A stretch of 13,826 nt of DNA. Source: Bacillota bacterium (GTDB lineage: Bacteria; Bacillota; Dethiobacteria; SKNC01). Below, piece by piece: positions 12,549 through 13,826 of this stretch. Below the pieces are notes generated by a model. That model had not been told where the DNA came from. It made no database searches and was given only the letters and a program-made list of their open reading frames with translations. The DNA lies in assembly GCA_007121375.1 (NCBI GenBank), contig SKLX01000077.1, positions 1-13,826 on the forward strand, written 5' to 3'. The stretch's first letter is position 1. Each line of letters starts with the position of its first letter. A program made the translations under genes and the position numbers.

Positions 12549-13826
12549 TTACTCTTTGGACTTGAAATCCTTGATCCATTCTTCCAGTTCTCGAGCGGCC
12601 AGGTCCCGACCACCAATGCCAAAGGCAACTACTGCCGTAAGGGCTATAGCCCCCAGGAGTATACCAAAGCCGATGATTATGATTTCCTCAGCTACTCCCA
12701 TCTGGCTGAGAGCCATAAAACCTGCCAGGACAATAATGGCTACCTTGGCCAGTCGAGCCAGGAGATTAGACTGGGGGCCACCACTGGCCAGCACCGTTTC
12801 ATGGGCCACCCCGGCCAGGTAAAGACCTATGCCAAAGATAACCACACCCACAGCAACCTGGGCCAGTATTACCAGCAAGCTGCTGATTAAATCAGCTACC
12901 ATGGCAAACCCCAGCAATCCTGAAGCCTCAATAGCAGCAAAAAGCATTACGGCCACCAGGACAAGGTAACCTACTATTTCCGAAGGTGACTTTTTACCTT
13001 CCATGGAAACCTGGGAAAGTCCCACCTTGCTCAGGATGTTGTTAAACCCAGCAGCAGCCAGGATATTGGTAACCAGAGCTGCCAGTATTTTACCTAACAG
13101 GTATGCAATACCCAGGACCAGGGCCGCCGCCAGAATTGCCGGCAGGGCTCCCAGTATCATATCCAGCATATTGCTGGCCGGAACCGTTATTGCTTCCACA
13201 GCCAGGGCATTTAAAGCAGCGATAATGGCAAATATAAATACCAGGGCATATACCAGTATACCTACCAGCCCGGAAAGCTTATATTCGCCCATGACTTCAG
13301 AAACTCCAGCACTATCACTTATATTGTCAAGACCTACCGCTTCCAGAAAATTTACCACCAAACGCTGGAGAATTCGGGCACCAATCCAACCGATCAGGAG
13401 AATAATTGCAGCGCCAAGAATATTGGGAAGGTAACTTAAAATAACTACCAGCATGTCCTGGACAGGGACTAAAAGGCCTTCCAGAGCTAAAGCGCCTAAT
13501 ATGGCCGGCAGGAAAAACAAAAACACCAGCCAGTACACTATGTTGGCCAGGCCCTGAACCAGGGAACCCTTTTTATCTTCCTCCAGTTCTTCTCCCAATC
13601 TTTCGTCAATTTTTGCTGCTCCCAGAATTTTAACTATTAACATCTTCAAGAGAGTAGCTAATACCCAGGCTACCAGCAAAAGGACCAGTGCCCCAAATAT
13701 ACGGGGTGCATACTGGAAAATTTCATTGAGAAAACCCGTAAGAGGCTCTGCAATGAAGGTGAGGCCCAGAGACTGGAAAAATGCTACCAGCACAAAAAAC
13801 ATAACCAGGTAGTAGGTTATTTTCCC
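12549..13826 (-). CDS. CmpX-like conserved-TM-helix (mechanosensitive channel-related) protein, 5' end cut by window
   Basis: This is a very hydrophobic protein with about four copies of a transmembrane unit of roughly 95 residues. Counting from the Met at 13802, corresponding segments are YAPRIFGALVLLLVAW (31-46), YLPNILGAAIILLIGW (124-139), ALPAILAAALVLGIAY (219-234) and a diverged fourth copy near 312-339. This is the layout of CmpX-type conserved TM helix proteins, classed with MscS channels. The last helix (GFGILLGAIALTAVVAFGIGG, about 378-398) resembles an MscS pore helix. The protein ends about 20 residues later and so lacks the MscS beta and vestibule domains. The frame is open to the window edge (G-K-I-T-Y-Y-L-V before the Met, matching the repeat), and the Met at 13802 has no ribosome binding site, so the true start lies outside. 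Ion conduction is unproven. Confidence 0.82.
   Translation of the reverse strand, partial: GKITYYLVMFFVLVAFFQSLGLTFIAEPLTGFLNEIFQYAPRIFGALVLLLVAWVLATLLKMLIVKILGAAKIDERLGEELEEDKKGSLVQGLANIVYWLVFLFFLPAILGALALEGLLVPVQDMLVVILSYLPNILGAAIILLIGWIGARILQRLVVNFLEAVGLDNISDSAGVSEVMGEYKLSGLVGILVYALVFIFAIIAALNALAVEAITVPASNMLDMILGALPAILAAALVLGIAYLLGKILAALVTNILAAAGFNNILSKVGLSQVSMEGKKSPSEIVGYLVLVAVMLFAAIEASGLLGFAMVADLISSLLVILAQVAVGVVIFGIGLYLAGVAHETVLASGGPQSNLLARLAKVAIIVLAGFMALSQMGVAEEIIIIGFGILLGAIALTAVVAFGIGGRDLAARELEEWIKDFKSKE

Noticed and set aside
12556..12822. Plus-strand open frame (88 codons) opposite the end of the channel-like gene
   Set aside because: It is fully antisense to a confident gene, with low-complexity composition and no start signal.
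13003..13434. Long plus-strand open frame (143 codons) opposite the channel-like gene
   Set aside because: It is the antisense shadow of a repetitive hydrophobic coding region, has no ribosome binding site, and its Ala/Arg/Ser/Ile-rich composition is an artefact of reverse-complemented Leu/Ala/Val codons.

Overview
This 13.8-kb window looks like a chromosomal segment of an anaerobic, probably spore-forming member of the Bacillota, most likely in or near the Clostridia. The reasons are strong GGAGG-type ribosome binding sites, TTG starts, AT-rich intergenic DNA, a Spo0E-like small protein, and a clostridial-style folate cluster with a long FolP and an HD-domain gene. A selenocysteine insertion operon suggests selenoproteins. 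A ccmABC cluster suggests c-type cytochromes or another haem-export need. The genus cannot be named from the sequence alone. Almost every gene is on the minus strand; only two small genes are on the plus strand.

Layout from low to high coordinates. (1) 52-1988, minus: ccmA-ccmB-ccmC, a tightly packed System I haem ABC exporter/haem-handling operon. It reads off the left edge, so any ccmE or ccmF would lie outside. (2) 2181-4037, minus: a glutamine-hydrolysing asparagine synthetase, probably monocistronic, with an extended -10 promoter. (3) 4195-4359, plus: an orphan 54-residue acidic protein, divergent from asnB. (4) 4376-7499, minus: folE - HD hydrolase - folP - folB - folK in biosynthetic order, with overlaps or very short gaps and a candidate terminator after folK. 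(5) 7746-7937, plus: a Spo0E-family small protein with an extra N-terminal CxxCHxH, behind a sigma-H-like promoter. (6) 7992-12264, minus: selA - selB - LysR regulator, behind a strong extended -10 promoter and a structured leader of about 97 nt. (7) 12549-13826, minus: a CmpX-type conserved-TM-helix channel-like protein, cut by the right edge of the window.

How the genes work together. FolE makes dihydroneopterin triphosphate, FolB trims dihydroneopterin, FolK activates the pterin and FolP joins it to p-aminobenzoate. The step between FolE and FolB needs triphosphate removal. No Nudix FolQ is present, but an HD-family phosphohydrolase sits exactly between folE and folP and is the natural candidate. 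SelA converts Ser-tRNA(Sec) to Sec-tRNA(Sec), SelB delivers it to UGA codons, and the LysR protein downstream probably controls selenium or sulfur metabolism genes.

The items most worth a second look are the HD enzyme in the folate operon (with its C-terminal cysteine cluster), the selA leader (a hairpin followed by a five-codon ORF and three different stop codons in a row just before selA), and the Spo0E-like protein with a CxxCHxH N-terminus. No CRISPR array, insertion sequence, tRNA or rRNA gene was seen. No intergenic gap exceeds 300 bases.
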